Positions 34,494 to 43,800 of a stretch of DNA of 64,000 nucleotides are shown here, in pieces. The notes below the pieces were generated by a model, which had not been told where the DNA came from, searched no databases, and saw only the letters and a list, made by a program, of their open reading frames with translations. Each line of letters starts with the position of its first letter. Positions within the stretch are counted from its first letter, which is position 1. A program made the translations under genes and the position numbers. Source of the DNA: a virus; the IMG/VR virus record IMGVR_UViG_3300033145_000692, positions 36,908 through 100,907 of that record. One strand, given 5' to 3'.

Positions 34494-35523
34494 GGGCGGT
34501 TCGGTTTATTGTTGGCTGGGTCACATTGCAGCTACCAGAGACAGCAACACTTGCTTCGCCTAGATCAACTTCTCGACTATTCGATCGGAAGTCAGAGAAG
34601 ACAGTCGTTTCGATCGCCTGCGTAGTGCAGATTGGGGTGTGGACCACCTCAATGTCAATCGCGTAGGGTTCGCACACGTCACTTGACGCACTCACCCACC
34701 CGGAAGCCCCACCCTCCTGCTTCAAAGCATCCATCGGAGAGATGGTTTCGCCAGTACCGGTCGTAATGTACTCATACACAAAGTCGAGACTCACATCCAT
34801 CGGGACATCGTTACCGGCACGAACTGTGTCAAGGACACCTCGGTCGAGATCGTACTCATACTCGTTCGCTTCCGTGTAGGTCACATTGCCTTCACCAACC
34901 TTAATGTCGATCTGCTGAGGAAGGAACGTGATAGCCTTACCATTTATGGGCAGGTTGGCAGCATCCAATGCGGGAGTGAAAGTCAACTCCCAAGTTGTTG
35001 CACCTGCATGGAGGAGTGTCACATCCTCCGAACCGGCGTCGGCAAGATCAACATCCTGGATTGTCATCAACGCAACATCGGTGGCAAGGTAGGTTCCCTT
35101 ATACTCGACAATATACGAGACACCAGCAGAACCGGTAACCTCAATATCACCAGCAGTGATATTGGCAAGAAGTTCGAGAGCCGCTTGAACAGCCGCCGGC
35201 GTTGCATTATAAGCAATGCTGGCGGTAGGACCTTCACCATCCCATGTCAGGGTATAGTTACCACTACTTGGTGTATCCAAGAAAATGGTTTGTTGCTCGT
35301 TGGAATTCGCAGCCGTGATTGTGAAGACTGTCAACGGAGACATGTCAGCAACAGTGAAACGGACACCAACGGGTAGGATTGTCACAGCACTTGGGAGATC
35401 GGCAATCGTGTCAATCTCCAGAGTCGTATCGGTCCCTGCAATCGCAACGTCTTCGACAGCAGCAGAACCATCATAGCCGTCCTTCATTCGGACAACTGTG
35501 TTCTTAAGTTCGATCCTGGCGAT
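34489..35523 (-). CDS. tail tube paralogue with inserted beta repeat; possible AUC start
   Basis: The C-terminal half is nearly identical to the next gene (YDLDRGVLDTVRAGNDVPMD, EVDLGEASVAVSGSCNVTQP). The middle holds one copy of the 'NEQQT...LTWDG...AALELL' repeat that the giant head-fibre protein contains eleven times. The nearest in-frame ATG (35487) has no ribosome-binding site and would lose the N-terminal residues ARIELKNTVVR shared with the paralogue. The homologous start position is ATC at 35523-35521, exactly 6 bases after AGGAGG. An AUC start is therefore likely. The protein would be 344 residues. Confidence 0.75.
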   Translation of the reverse strand: MARIELKNTVVRMKDGYDGSAAVEDVAIAGTDTTLEIDTIADLPSAVTILPVGVRFTVADMSPLTVFTITAANSNEQQTIFLDTPSSGNYTLTWDGEGPTASIAYNATPAAVQAALELLANITAGDIEVTGSAGVSYIVEYKGTYLATDVALMTIQDVDLADAGSEDVTLLHAGATTWELTFTPALDAANLPINGKAITFLPQQIDIKVGEGNVTYTEANEYEYDLDRGVLDTVRAGNDVPMDVSLDFVYEYITTGTGETISPMDALKQEGGASGWVSASSDVCEPYAIDIEVVHTPICTTQAIETTVFSDFRSNSREVDLGEASVAVSGSCNVTQPTINRTAQ

Positions 35524-35534
35524 ATCACACCTCC

Positions 35535-36293
35535 TTACTGGGCGGTTCTGGAAACAGAGGGTTGGGTCACATTACAACGACCAGAGACAGCAACGCTTGC
35601 TTCACCAATGTCAACTTCACGACTGTCTGATCGAAAGTCCGAGAAAATCGTTGTCTCAATTGCCTGTGTTGAACAGATCGGTGTATGGACCACCTCAATG
35701 TCAACCGCATAGGGCTCACAGGCGTCACTAGAAGCGCTTCTCCATTCGGAAGCCCCTCCAGCCTGCTTCAAGGCATCCATCGGAGAGACAGCCTCTGCGG
35801 TATGCGTAGTGATGTACTCGTACACAAAGTCAAGACTCACATCCATCGGAACTTCGTTGCCAGCACGGACAGTATCGAGGATGCCTCGGTCGAGATCATA
35901 CTCATACTCGTTCGCTTCCGTGTAGGTCACGTTACCGTCTCCGATCTTGATGTCAATCTGAATCGGAGCGAAAGTAACGACTCCTTCATCAAGGTATGTC
36001 CCTGCACCCAGGGCGGGTGTAAAGACAATGTTGGTTGTAGTCGACGCCCCATTGGAGGGAGTTCGTTCTGTGACGGTATGGACCGTCGTGGCAGCCGTTT
36101 CACCTACAACAGTAAAACGAGCACCAATCGGAACCACATCGGTTCCTAGCCCCCCGGCGTTGAGCACAAGGGTGTTAATGTCAAATTCAGTGTCGGTTAC
36201 GACTGGAGCCGTAGTATCCTCGTCAATTGCACCTGCTCCACTGAGACCGTCCTTGATACGGACAATTGTGTTTTTAAGTTCGATGCGTGCCAA
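35535..36293 (-). CDS. tail tube protein
   Basis: The 252-residue product starts at TTG 36293, with GGAGG 8 bases upstream, as (M)ARIELKNTIVRIKDG. A tandem paralogue follows. The beta-rich body (QIDIKIGDGNVTYTEANEY, SLDFVYEYITTHTAEAVSP) and its place between neck and chaperone genes fit a tube subunit. Two tube-like proteins suggest either a mixed tube or a special terminal ring. Confidence 0.75.
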   Translation of the reverse strand: MARIELKNTIVRIKDGLSGAGAIDEDTTAPVVTDTEFDINTLVLNAGGLGTDVVPIGARFTVVGETAATTVHTVTERTPSNGASTTTNIVFTPALGAGTYLDEGVVTFAPIQIDIKIGDGNVTYTEANEYEYDLDRGILDTVRAGNEVPMDVSLDFVYEYITTHTAEAVSPMDALKQAGGASEWRSASSDACEPYAVDIEVVHTPICSTQAIETTIFSDFRSDSREVDIGEASVAVSGRCNVTQPSVSRTAQ

Positions 36294-36305
36294 GGGTAAA
36301 CCCTC

Positions 36306-36461
36306 CTAATAAGATGTTATTGGGGTTAAAACCCCTTTTGGTTGGTAAAGAAACTTAGTCGACTCTGTTTTCCGCTGTTTGACGCACAAAGTTGAATATG
36401 ACATTCCGATATCTTCAGCAGCGTCCCGAAGACACAGATATTCTACCTCATCAATAGTAAT
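36306..36461 (-). CDS. small HTH protein with probable AUU start
   Basis: GGAG lies 5 bases before an ATT codon (36461-36459). An open frame of 51 codons follows and ends 12 bases before the tube gene start. The product contains YLCLRDAAEDIGMSYSTLCV followed by KQRKTES, a good helix-turn-helix of the excisionase/MerR type. No ATG, GTG or TTG is available in this frame near the ribosome-binding site. If real, it is a DNA-binding protein hidden among neck and tail genes. Confidence 0.5.
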   Translation of the reverse strand: MTIDEVEYLCLRDAAEDIGMSYSTLCVKQRKTESTKFLYQPKGVLTPITSY

Positions 36462-36469
36462 CTTTGCTC

Positions 36470-36958
36470 CTATGACAAATACATTTCGTACCGTGCATCA
36501 ACCATAGACTGTCGAATTTTGTCAGTCGGATCAATCTTGCCAAAGTGCATGACACGTACGGTGTCATTTTTCCCAATACGGGGCGTCAAACAGCCCAGGA
36601 ATGAATTATCGTCACCGACTTCGCTGCCATATCGGTAGATATTTATCACCTGGTCCAGTGCCTCTTGATAGAGACCCACGTTTTTCAGGATCGTGTGCCT
36701 GTTTTTTCCTGCACCATCAAAACGACTGGTGAACAGGACGTTGATATCCATAAAGATGTGGTACTCACCACCAGATAATGGTCTGGTGTATGGTCCACTG
36801 ATACGAATCTCCAACCGATCAGTGGCTTCTGTAAACTCGTCGGTTTCATCGTCCATGCTCTCAACGATCGCCGGTATACTGTTCGTTGTGGCGAGTGTCT
36901 TGAGTGTGAACGCGATTGATGCGAACATCCATCGAGCCCAGTTTGGGTTAGCTGCCAT
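36470..36958 (-). CDS. tail terminator/neck-like protein, 162 aa
   Basis: It starts MAANPNWARWMFASIAFTLK with GGGAGGG before the ATG. The segment ATDRLEIRISGPYTRPLSGG and a C-terminus with RYGSEVGDDNSFLGCL are visible. Its order (coat, neck, this, tube) fits a tail terminator or completion protein, but no motif proves it. Confidence 0.6.
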   Translation of the reverse strand: MAANPNWARWMFASIAFTLKTLATTNSIPAIVESMDDETDEFTEATDRLEIRISGPYTRPLSGGEYHIFMDINVLFTSRFDGAGKNRHTILKNVGLYQEALDQVINIYRYGSEVGDDNSFLGCLTPRIGKNDTVRVMHFGKIDPTDKIRQSMVDARYEMYLS

Positions 36959-37451
36959 GTGTCCCTCCCTGTGTGATATCGAGAAGGTTGTCCGCACTGG
37001 CTAGATAGATTTGCTCCGGACGTTCACCAGTTAATTCACGACCTGTTATCACCCAACCAGCCTCGAACTCAAACTCACTGTGAGTTTCAATTTCGTACTT
37101 TTTGTTGTGGTAGACAACATATGAGTTGTTGGTCAAATCGAGAGCTTCAGAGACATCCTGTCTGTCGACAATGAAAACACGTCGGCTGGCATCATAGGTC
37201 CCGCCGACTACGAACATCTTGTTTGCTGAGATTTCCGAGATACTCTTCCTGACCTCACGAGATATGCGAGCCGGAAGTACGGGAGCACGATTGACACGGA
37301 CTACACTTTTGTCAGTCGTGACGATACCAGTTTTGTGGTCAGACGTTGAACTGTTCAACGTGTAAATGTCAATCGTGCCACCGTACTGGCGCTTCAGCAT
37401 ATATAGCGTCTGACGTATGGTCCGCGTTAGCGTTCGTTCGGCAGGATACAT
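36948..37451 (-). CDS. head-tail connector-like protein, 167 aa
   Basis: The product starts MYPAERTLTRTIRQTLYMLK and is beta-rich (YGGTIDIYTLNSSTSDHKTG, FEFEAGWVITGREL). It overlaps the next gene by 11 bases. Position between coat and tube genes supports a neck or stopper role. Confidence 0.6.
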   Translation of the reverse strand: MYPAERTLTRTIRQTLYMLKRQYGGTIDIYTLNSSTSDHKTGIVTTDKSVVRVNRAPVLPARISREVRKSISEISANKMFVVGGTYDASRRVFIVDRQDVSEALDLTNNSYVVYHNKKYEIETHSEFEFEAGWVITGRELTGERPEQIYLASADNLLDITQGGTHGS

Positions 37452-37462
37452 AGCGACCTCGC

Positions 37463-37744
37463 TTAGGTGAGACTTCGCTCGAAAATGTGTTCCAGGCGTT
37501 CCATTACCTTGATGTTTTGTTCCATCACTAACGTGTTCTTTGCTACAACTGCTGTACAGTCCTTGACCAGCGGGAGGATGACTTTACGTTGCTCATCCTC
37601 AAGTTCTTGAACACGGGTTAGGAGTTTGTCTTCGCGACGATAATCGCGCCAGATGAAAAAGACGATCACGCCAACGAGTGGACCGAGGTTCCGTATGATC
37701 CACCCCAGTTCGGTGACCCCGCCGAAATACGCGAACAGTTCCAT
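37463..37744 (-). CDS. small membrane protein, holin-like
   Basis: The 93-residue product has a single membrane span (LGPLVGVIVFFIW, residues about 20-33). A charged, coiled-coil tail with EDKLLTRVQELEDEQRKVIL follows. This layout resembles BhlA/XhlA-type holin or membrane-anchor proteins. Its place inside the head-neck genes is unusual for a holin, so a scaffold or ejection role is an alternative. Confidence 0.5.
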   Translation of the reverse strand: MELFAYFGGVTELGWIIRNLGPLVGVIVFFIWRDYRREDKLLTRVQELEDEQRKVILPLVKDCTAVVAKNTLVMEQNIKVMERLEHIFERSLT

Positions 37745-37778
37745 GGCTTTATCCCTGCGAAAAGAAGAAAGAAAGGCT

Positions 37779-37802
37779 GCCTACCGGGAAGCCCCGGTAG
37801 GC
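37779..37802 (-). terminator. terminator after coat gene
   Basis: GCCTACCGGG/CCCGGTAGGC with a 4-base loop is followed on the minus strand by a pyrimidine run AGCCTTTCTTTCTTC. It directly follows the coat gene and would keep coat expression high relative to neck genes. Confidence 0.85.
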
Positions 37803-37820
37803 GAGCCTTAAGAGACAGGT

Positions 37821-39263
37821 TTAGCCAAGCATGACTACACCAAGGTTAGCGTCAAGCTGTTTGATACCAGCGAGGATATCGCAATTCACGACTGTACCAC
37901 CAGCGTCGATATCGTACTGCATCGTGACTCGCATCGCGACGTTCTCGAAGTCCGCAACACCACTCAGCACACCAAGAGCACCAGCCGGGACAGCCAAGGG
38001 GCGTGTCACCAGAGCCATCGCTTCGCGGTGGAAAGCCAAGTTGAATGAGCCAGCGGGACCAGGGAAAGCGTTGTCACCCGAGGAAACCTCTACTTCCAGG
38101 GGGCGATCCAGCATGATGTCCACACCAGAAGAGGAGTTGTCTTCCACCTCGATGATAGTGTAGGTATGCCGTGCTGCGCCAGCGGTAACACCAAACGAGA
38201 CCAACTGACCGATTTGCGGATCATTGGAGTACCCGGAAGCAACATTCATAACGCCGACATGACCAACAGCATAGGTCGTGGCGTGCATCGTCCACTCCGT
38301 GAAGAGAGTGAGGACGGCGGATGCCTCGTTGGCGTACTTCAGTGGTTCGTTGACCGTGATGCCCGTGGTATCGGTCGACGCGGTGACATCGGTAACCCAC
38401 TTGGGCTGATCATCGCCAGCGATAGTGACATAGCTACCAACCACAGCTTCCTTGGCGGTGATAGTGCAGAGACCCGTGGAAGCTTTGGCCAGGGTAACCC
38501 CAATGGCATTGGCACCAGTGATAGTTCCGGTCACGGTGTCCGCCGACACGAGGTCACAGTACGGAACGTTCTGGGCGAGCCAGGTATTGAAGCCAAGGAT
38601 ACGACCAAGTCGGGCGTTCTCCAAAGCCACACCACCATCGCCTCGCTCATTCGCTCTGATGAACAACTCATTCTGGAGCAAGGCAGTCTCGCTCATGGCG
38701 GACAGCACCAGGTGTCGCTGGGCGTCCAGGGGAGCGTTCCGACGGTTGAGCTTCTCACGAGCGTCCAACACGGTATCGTGACTGGAATCGGACGACAGAT
38801 TGAGCAGACGACCGGATCGGTTCGTCGGGGTCGAGAGGAACTGATGGAAGTGACCAAGCACGGAACGGTCAACCGAGCGGGCGATCGTTCGCATCGAAGG
38901 CACCAGGTAGATACCTACCAAATCCTTGAAGGACTCGCTCTGCTCGCCGTCCTTGATGACGAACGAGTTGTAGAACCACTGGTTCAGCAAAACCGCGACG
39001 TTGGTGGACGAGGCGTCCTGCTTCTCCAAGGTCGTGGTGGCATCAGTCTTCCGGCGAATCTTGAACTCGCCCGGCTTGCGGGTGTTGACCGTGTCGCCGA
39101 AGTTGGCGATCTTGTTCTCGAAGTCACGGTGGACCAAGTTGGCGACTACCATCTCCTCTTGAAGCTGCATCAGACCTTCCATCGCCCAATGTTCGGGGAC
39201 GAAAGCGTCATTGTCGTTGGCGAAACAGGCCACTTCGGGGGCACTAATGTAGAGAGAATTCAT
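37821..39263 (-). CDS. major capsid protein (P22 coat-like)
   Basis: The 480-residue product has the pattern of P22-type coat proteins: ENKIANFGDTVNTRKPGEFK, QWFYNSFVIKDGEQSE and MRTIARSVDRSVLGHF in the HK97-fold N-terminal half. A beta insertion follows (VTGTITGANAIGVTLAKAS...), then a C-terminal axial domain. ATG 39263 has GGAG 9 bases upstream; an ATG five codons earlier has none. The scaffold gene lies just upstream. Confidence 0.85.
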   Translation of the reverse strand: MNSLYISAPEVACFANDNDAFVPEHWAMEGLMQLQEEMVVANLVHRDFENKIANFGDTVNTRKPGEFKIRRKTDATTTLEKQDASSTNVAVLLNQWFYNSFVIKDGEQSESFKDLVGIYLVPSMRTIARSVDRSVLGHFHQFLSTPTNRSGRLLNLSSDSSHDTVLDAREKLNRRNAPLDAQRHLVLSAMSETALLQNELFIRANERGDGGVALENARLGRILGFNTWLAQNVPYCDLVSADTVTGTITGANAIGVTLAKASTGLCTITAKEAVVGSYVTIAGDDQPKWVTDVTASTDTTGITVNEPLKYANEASAVLTLFTEWTMHATTYAVGHVGVMNVASGYSNDPQIGQLVSFGVTAGAARHTYTIIEVEDNSSSGVDIMLDRPLEVEVSSGDNAFPGPAGSFNLAFHREAMALVTRPLAVPAGALGVLSGVADFENVAMRVTMQYDIDAGGTVVNCDILAGIKQLDANLGVVMLG

Positions 39264-39337
39264 CGTGTTGTTCTCCATGGAACGGGTACACTTGTTTGTT
39301 TACGAAATAGATACCCCCGAAGGGATCAAACGGTCGA

Positions 39338-40264
39338 TTAAAGTCCGACTGCTGCGGGGTCTTCTTTTCGGAGTTTCGCGTACTGGGCTGTTGACAGCTT
39401 CGTAACATCGACACGACCGCCAGCGCCCGGTGCTAAGCCACCGGTAGCAGAGTTGGCACCAATACCAGAAACAACGTTGCTCTTGAAGAGATTGGCATAG
39501 TCGCCAAGAACCTTCAATCGCTTCACGATTGTGTCAGGTGTACCTTGCGTAATGACATTGTCGCCCTTCTCATCCTGGTCGGGGAAATCGACCATTGTCT
39601 TGTATTCCCCGGTAGGCTTGTTGGTGATTTCATCCATCACCTCGACCAACTTTGTCATAGGTCGAAGAAGTGCAACCACTTGACTGGCATTGTAGGCATC
39701 ATTGGAAGCGGCAGCGTCCTGCAATGACCTGTTAATACTAGACTCGCGGAAGCGTTCCTCCCACATCACGGCAGCTTCTGTCTTCGTCTTCAACTGAATG
39801 TCGAAGTCTTTCTGAAGCAGACCCTTCTCGTGTGCAGCTTGTTGATCTTTCGTCCGATTCTGTTTACGAACGTCTTCAAGTTGAACGTTGAGCTTGTCAC
39901 GTTCTTCACCAACGATGCTCTCATTTTCGAGGAGGGTAGTGACTCTCGTTTCCAGTTCAGCATACTGTTGCTTGTGTTCGATCTCACGGCTCTTTCTGTC
40001 ACGGGCGAGTCGCTCTTCAACAATCTTGTTCACAGCAACTTGGGTGAAAGTTTTACCAGCACCATCGCCAGCAGCAGCGGCACCAGCATCATTACCATCA
40101 CCAGCACCAGCATCAGCACCAGCACTAACACTAGCACTAGCACTAGCACCATCGCCAGCACCATCGCTAGCACCATCGCTAGCCCCAGCACCAGCCCCAG
40201 CCCCAGCCCCAGCACCATCAAAACAAGAAACCAAAGGATCAGACAAGTACAATTCATCAAACAT
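39338..40264 (-). CDS. scaffolding protein
   Basis: The 308-residue product has an Ala/Gly/Asp/Ser low-complexity N-terminus (residues 17-75) encoded by short DNA repeats. A long coiled coil follows (VEERLARDRKSREIEHKQQY, ETRVTTLLENES, KLNVQLEDVRKQNR), and it ends in a basic segment (LSTAQYAKLRKEDPA). This is the normal make-up and position of a capsid scaffold, directly upstream of the coat gene. Confidence 0.8.
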   Translation of the reverse strand: MFDELYLSDPLVSCFDGAGAGAGAGAGASDGASDGAGDGASASASVSAGADAGAGDGNDAGAAAAGDGAGKTFTQVAVNKIVEERLARDRKSREIEHKQQYAELETRVTTLLENESIVGEERDKLNVQLEDVRKQNRTKDQQAAHEKGLLQKDFDIQLKTKTEAAVMWEERFRESSINRSLQDAAASNDAYNASQVVALLRPMTKLVEVMDEITNKPTGEYKTMVDFPDQDEKGDNVITQGTPDTIVKRLKVLGDYANLFKSNVVSGIGANSATGGLAPGAGGRVDVTKLSTAQYAKLRKEDPAAVGL

Positions 40265-40371
40265 GGATTTTCTCCAAACAATACCCGCTGTAATTGAAGC
40301 TTGTGTTAGTTAGCGGTGTGACCAACACAGCTTTGAAACCTGGCGTTATGCTGCCAGTAACGGTCGAAAGT

Positions 40372-40887
40372 CTATGAGACTCTCGATAATCTGATTGCGT
40401 CATCATCACGTAAGAACGGTTTCAACCAACGCCATGCTTGTGGGGTCGGTACACCGTTTATGATGTGTTCAAGTGGAACCTGACTGCGTGAGTATGAGGT
40501 CCTCACCGAACCATAGCCTTGGCTTACGATGCCAAGATTTTCGAGTTCGAGTTCGGGGTCCTTCCCATCAAGTAGATCGTGTGCAATCTCGTATGTCGCC
40601 CTCCGAATAACTTCAGGGACTTCCGTGTCAGCACCCCTGGGGAACTCCAGGGGCTGTGCCGCCTCGGCGACACGAATCTCTGCATCCGTTGCATCTGAGT
40701 CAGCTTCCAATAATGTGTAAACAGCGCTCTTGTAACCCTTGTAGTTGAGGGCGTCAACTATCAACGTTGCAGCCCATAGGGATTTCGGTCGGTCAACAAC
40801 ACTAGCCAAAGACCAAGCTCGTTCGTGGAGGCGTGCCGCAAAGTATTCGGTCGCTTCCACGACGGTTCCATAATAGTCTTGATTCAT
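40372..40887 (-). CDS. head-tail adaptor (DnaT-like family)
   Basis: The 171-residue product has TEYFAARLHERAWSLASVVD, PKSLWAATLIVDALNYKGYK and TEVPEVIRRATYEIAHDLLD. This pattern is often annotated as DnaT-like ssDNA-binding, although it sits in head-gene blocks and is more likely a connector. The C-terminal PTPQAWRWLKPFL fits. Confidence 0.7.
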   Translation of the reverse strand: MNQDYYGTVVEATEYFAARLHERAWSLASVVDRPKSLWAATLIVDALNYKGYKSAVYTLLEADSDATDAEIRVAEAAQPLEFPRGADTEVPEVIRRATYEIAHDLLDGKDPELELENLGIVSQGYGSVRTSYSRSQVPLEHIINGVPTPQAWRWLKPFLRDDDAIRLSRVS

Positions 40888-40895
40888 GGTTTCTC

Positions 40896-43800
40896 CTATT
40901 GACCTACCCAGGAAAACTTACTCTCCTTGGATGCTTCTACAGTTTCAACAATGGTAACAGTTTTCGTTGCACCTTTTTTAGTCTCGGCAACACTGACTGT
41001 CAACGCATTACCGGCGACCGATGTCGCAGGTGTGAAGGTGGCAGCATGTCCAGCAATTGACGTTGCTGGGGTGATAGTTGCCGTGTGTCCTTCTGTTGAT
41101 GTCGCTGGTGTAACAGTAGCCTCGTTACCAGGAGTCGGTGTAGCTGGTGTAAAAGTGGCATCGTTACCAGGAGTCGGTGTCGCTGGTGTGAAAGTGGCAG
41201 TATTCCCAGGAGTCTCTTCAGCAATAACAGGTGTACCGCCAAGTAGGAGTGTGGAATCGGCAGTCATAAGAGCAACATCAGTTGCAGCATTAGTACCTTG
41301 GAATTCCACAACCCAGTCGGTCCCTGGACCAGCGCCACCTGTAACAGCAACAGTGTCGATGTTGCTAAGCAACTCCAATGCTGTCTTAATATCGGCGGCT
41401 ACATCATCATACGTTATCGCTCCGGTTGGACCTTGACCATCGAAGGTCAATGTGAACGAACCACTGTCGGAGTCATTAGGAATGTTGATTGTCTGTGTCT
41501 CGTTGACAGCAGCCACACCCTTAACAGTTTCAGTGATAGTCACAGTCTTACCGGAAAGAAGTGTACCATCCCCACCCATCTGAACCACTCCGGTATCAGC
41601 GAGGGCACCTTGGAATTCACAAGCCCATTCAGGAGCCGTACCAGTAACTGACATGTCACTGTCACCGATGTTAGTCAAAGCGATTAGGGAAGCCTGTACT
41701 ACACCAGCGGAGGCGTTATATGCAATCGTGCTGGTTGTCTGACCATTATAGGTCAGTGTGAAAGTTCCTCCGGTTACTGTTGCTGGAATCGAGACGGTTT
41801 GAATCTCGTTGTTGCCACCACCACCTGACTGAGTCTCAATGACAGTCACATCGGAGCCAGTTAAAAGGGCTCCATCGGCGGTCATCGCATCAATATCAGC
41901 ACCAGCCAGAAGAGTGGCAAATGTAACAACCCAATCGGTATCCGGACCTGGTCCACCAGAGACAACAACATCCCCGGCACCAATGTTTGATAGAGCTTCC
42001 AGAAGACTATCAAGCGTGCCGAAAGTGTCATCAAACTGAATAGCTCCGGTTGTCTGACCAGCATAGGTCAACGTGAATGAGCCACCTGTCGTATCACTAG
42101 GGATACTGACTGTTTGAACTTCATCAACCGCAACAACACCCGGGACAGTTTCAGTGATAGTCACAGTACGACCAGACAACAGAACACCACTTCCTGTGAT
42201 CGCAGAGATAGGCTGTTGCTTCAAATTGACGCCAAACTCAACTTCCCAAGCAGGGGCAGTACCAGTGACAGTCAAATCGCCAACAGTAATGCCCGCCAGA
42301 GCTTCCAAAGCGTCCTTGACATCCGTAGTCGAAGCGTCAAAAGCGATGGTGCCAGTGGTATTACCATCCCATGTCAACGTGTATGTTCCACCGGTCGCAT
42401 CGGAATCAATTGTGACACTTTGAACTTCATTTGTTCCAGCAGTTCCCGTGACTTCAGAGAGGTCGGTGAAACCAAGAAGTGCATCAAAAGTAAGTGTGTA
42501 AGGACCACCAGCAGCACCAGTGACAACAACATCAGCAGGAGCAATGTTGGACAAAGCCTCCAAAGCTGCCTGAACTGTTGCAGCATCAGCATCATAGGCA
42601 ATCATCGCGGTAGTCTGAGCATCATAGGTGATGTCAAAAGTATCACCAGCAACTGTACTACCCAATGTGATTGTCTGAATTTCGTCTGTCCCAGCATCGC
42701 CAGTGACTTCCGACACATCCGTATTTTCCAGGAGTTGATCAAAGGTTAGCGTCCAAGGACCTCCAGCAGAACCTGTGACAAGGATATCACCAGCGGTGAC
42801 ATTTGACAAACCTTCCAAAGCGGTTTGAACTGTAGCAGCGGCAGCATCATAAGCAATGTCGTCTGTCGTTTGACCATCATAGGTGACATAAAATGAATCA
42901 CCCGCTATAGTCGAAGCCAATGTGATTGTCTGGATTTCATCAGTTCCACCAACCGCCGTAACCTCAGTCTGAGCAGCATATCCAAGAAGCTCACCAAACG
43001 TCAAAGTGTACGGACCACCAGCAGAACCCGTGACAACACAATCATCGGTGTCAATGCCAGAGAAGACTTCCAAAGCCGTCTGGACTGTCCCTGCGGCAGC
43101 ATCATAAGGAATGTCAGTCGTTGTCTCACCACCCCAAGTGATAGCGAACGTATCACCAATGATAGTTCCACTGAGTGTCAGTGTTTGTACTTCATGGGTA
43201 CCCGCAATGGCGGTTACTTGGGCAAGGTCAGTAAAACCAAGAGTTGCATCAAAAGAAAGTGTGTAAGGACCCCCAGCAGACCCTGATACAACAACATCAC
43301 CAGCGGTTATACCACCCAAAACTTCCAAAGCCGCTTCAACTGTTGCAGCAGAAGCATCATAAGGAATAGGAGTGGTCGTAGCAGCAGAATAGGTGATGTC
43401 AAAGGTATCACCAACTTGTGTGTTGGAAAGTGTCAGTGTTTGAACTTCGTCTCTCCCAGCGTCACCAGTGACTTCCGACACATTCGTATTGGCCAAGAGT
43501 TGATCGAAGGTTAGTGTCCAAGGACCACCGGCACCACCAGTAACAATGATGTCACCAGCGGTTACATTCGACAGAGCTACCAAAGCTGCCTGAACTGTAG
43601 CAGCGACGGCATCAAGGGGAATGTCGGTCGTTGTCTGACCATCATAGGTGATATAGAACACATCACCAGCTTGTGTGCTTGTGAGTGCCACAGTCTGGAT
43701 TTCATCAGTACCACCAACACCTGTGATGGCTCCCATGTCTGTGAGATCGAGATTGCCAGCGAAGGTTACAACTACTGGCGTACCAGGGGCGGGACCACCA

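Noticed and set aside
17791-37451. Myovirus-type contractile tail
   Set aside because: No sheath, baseplate wedge or spike protein was found among the tail genes.
38166-39341. 391-residue frame antisense to the coat protein
   Set aside because: The coat frame has clear family features; the antisense frame is long only because of codon bias.
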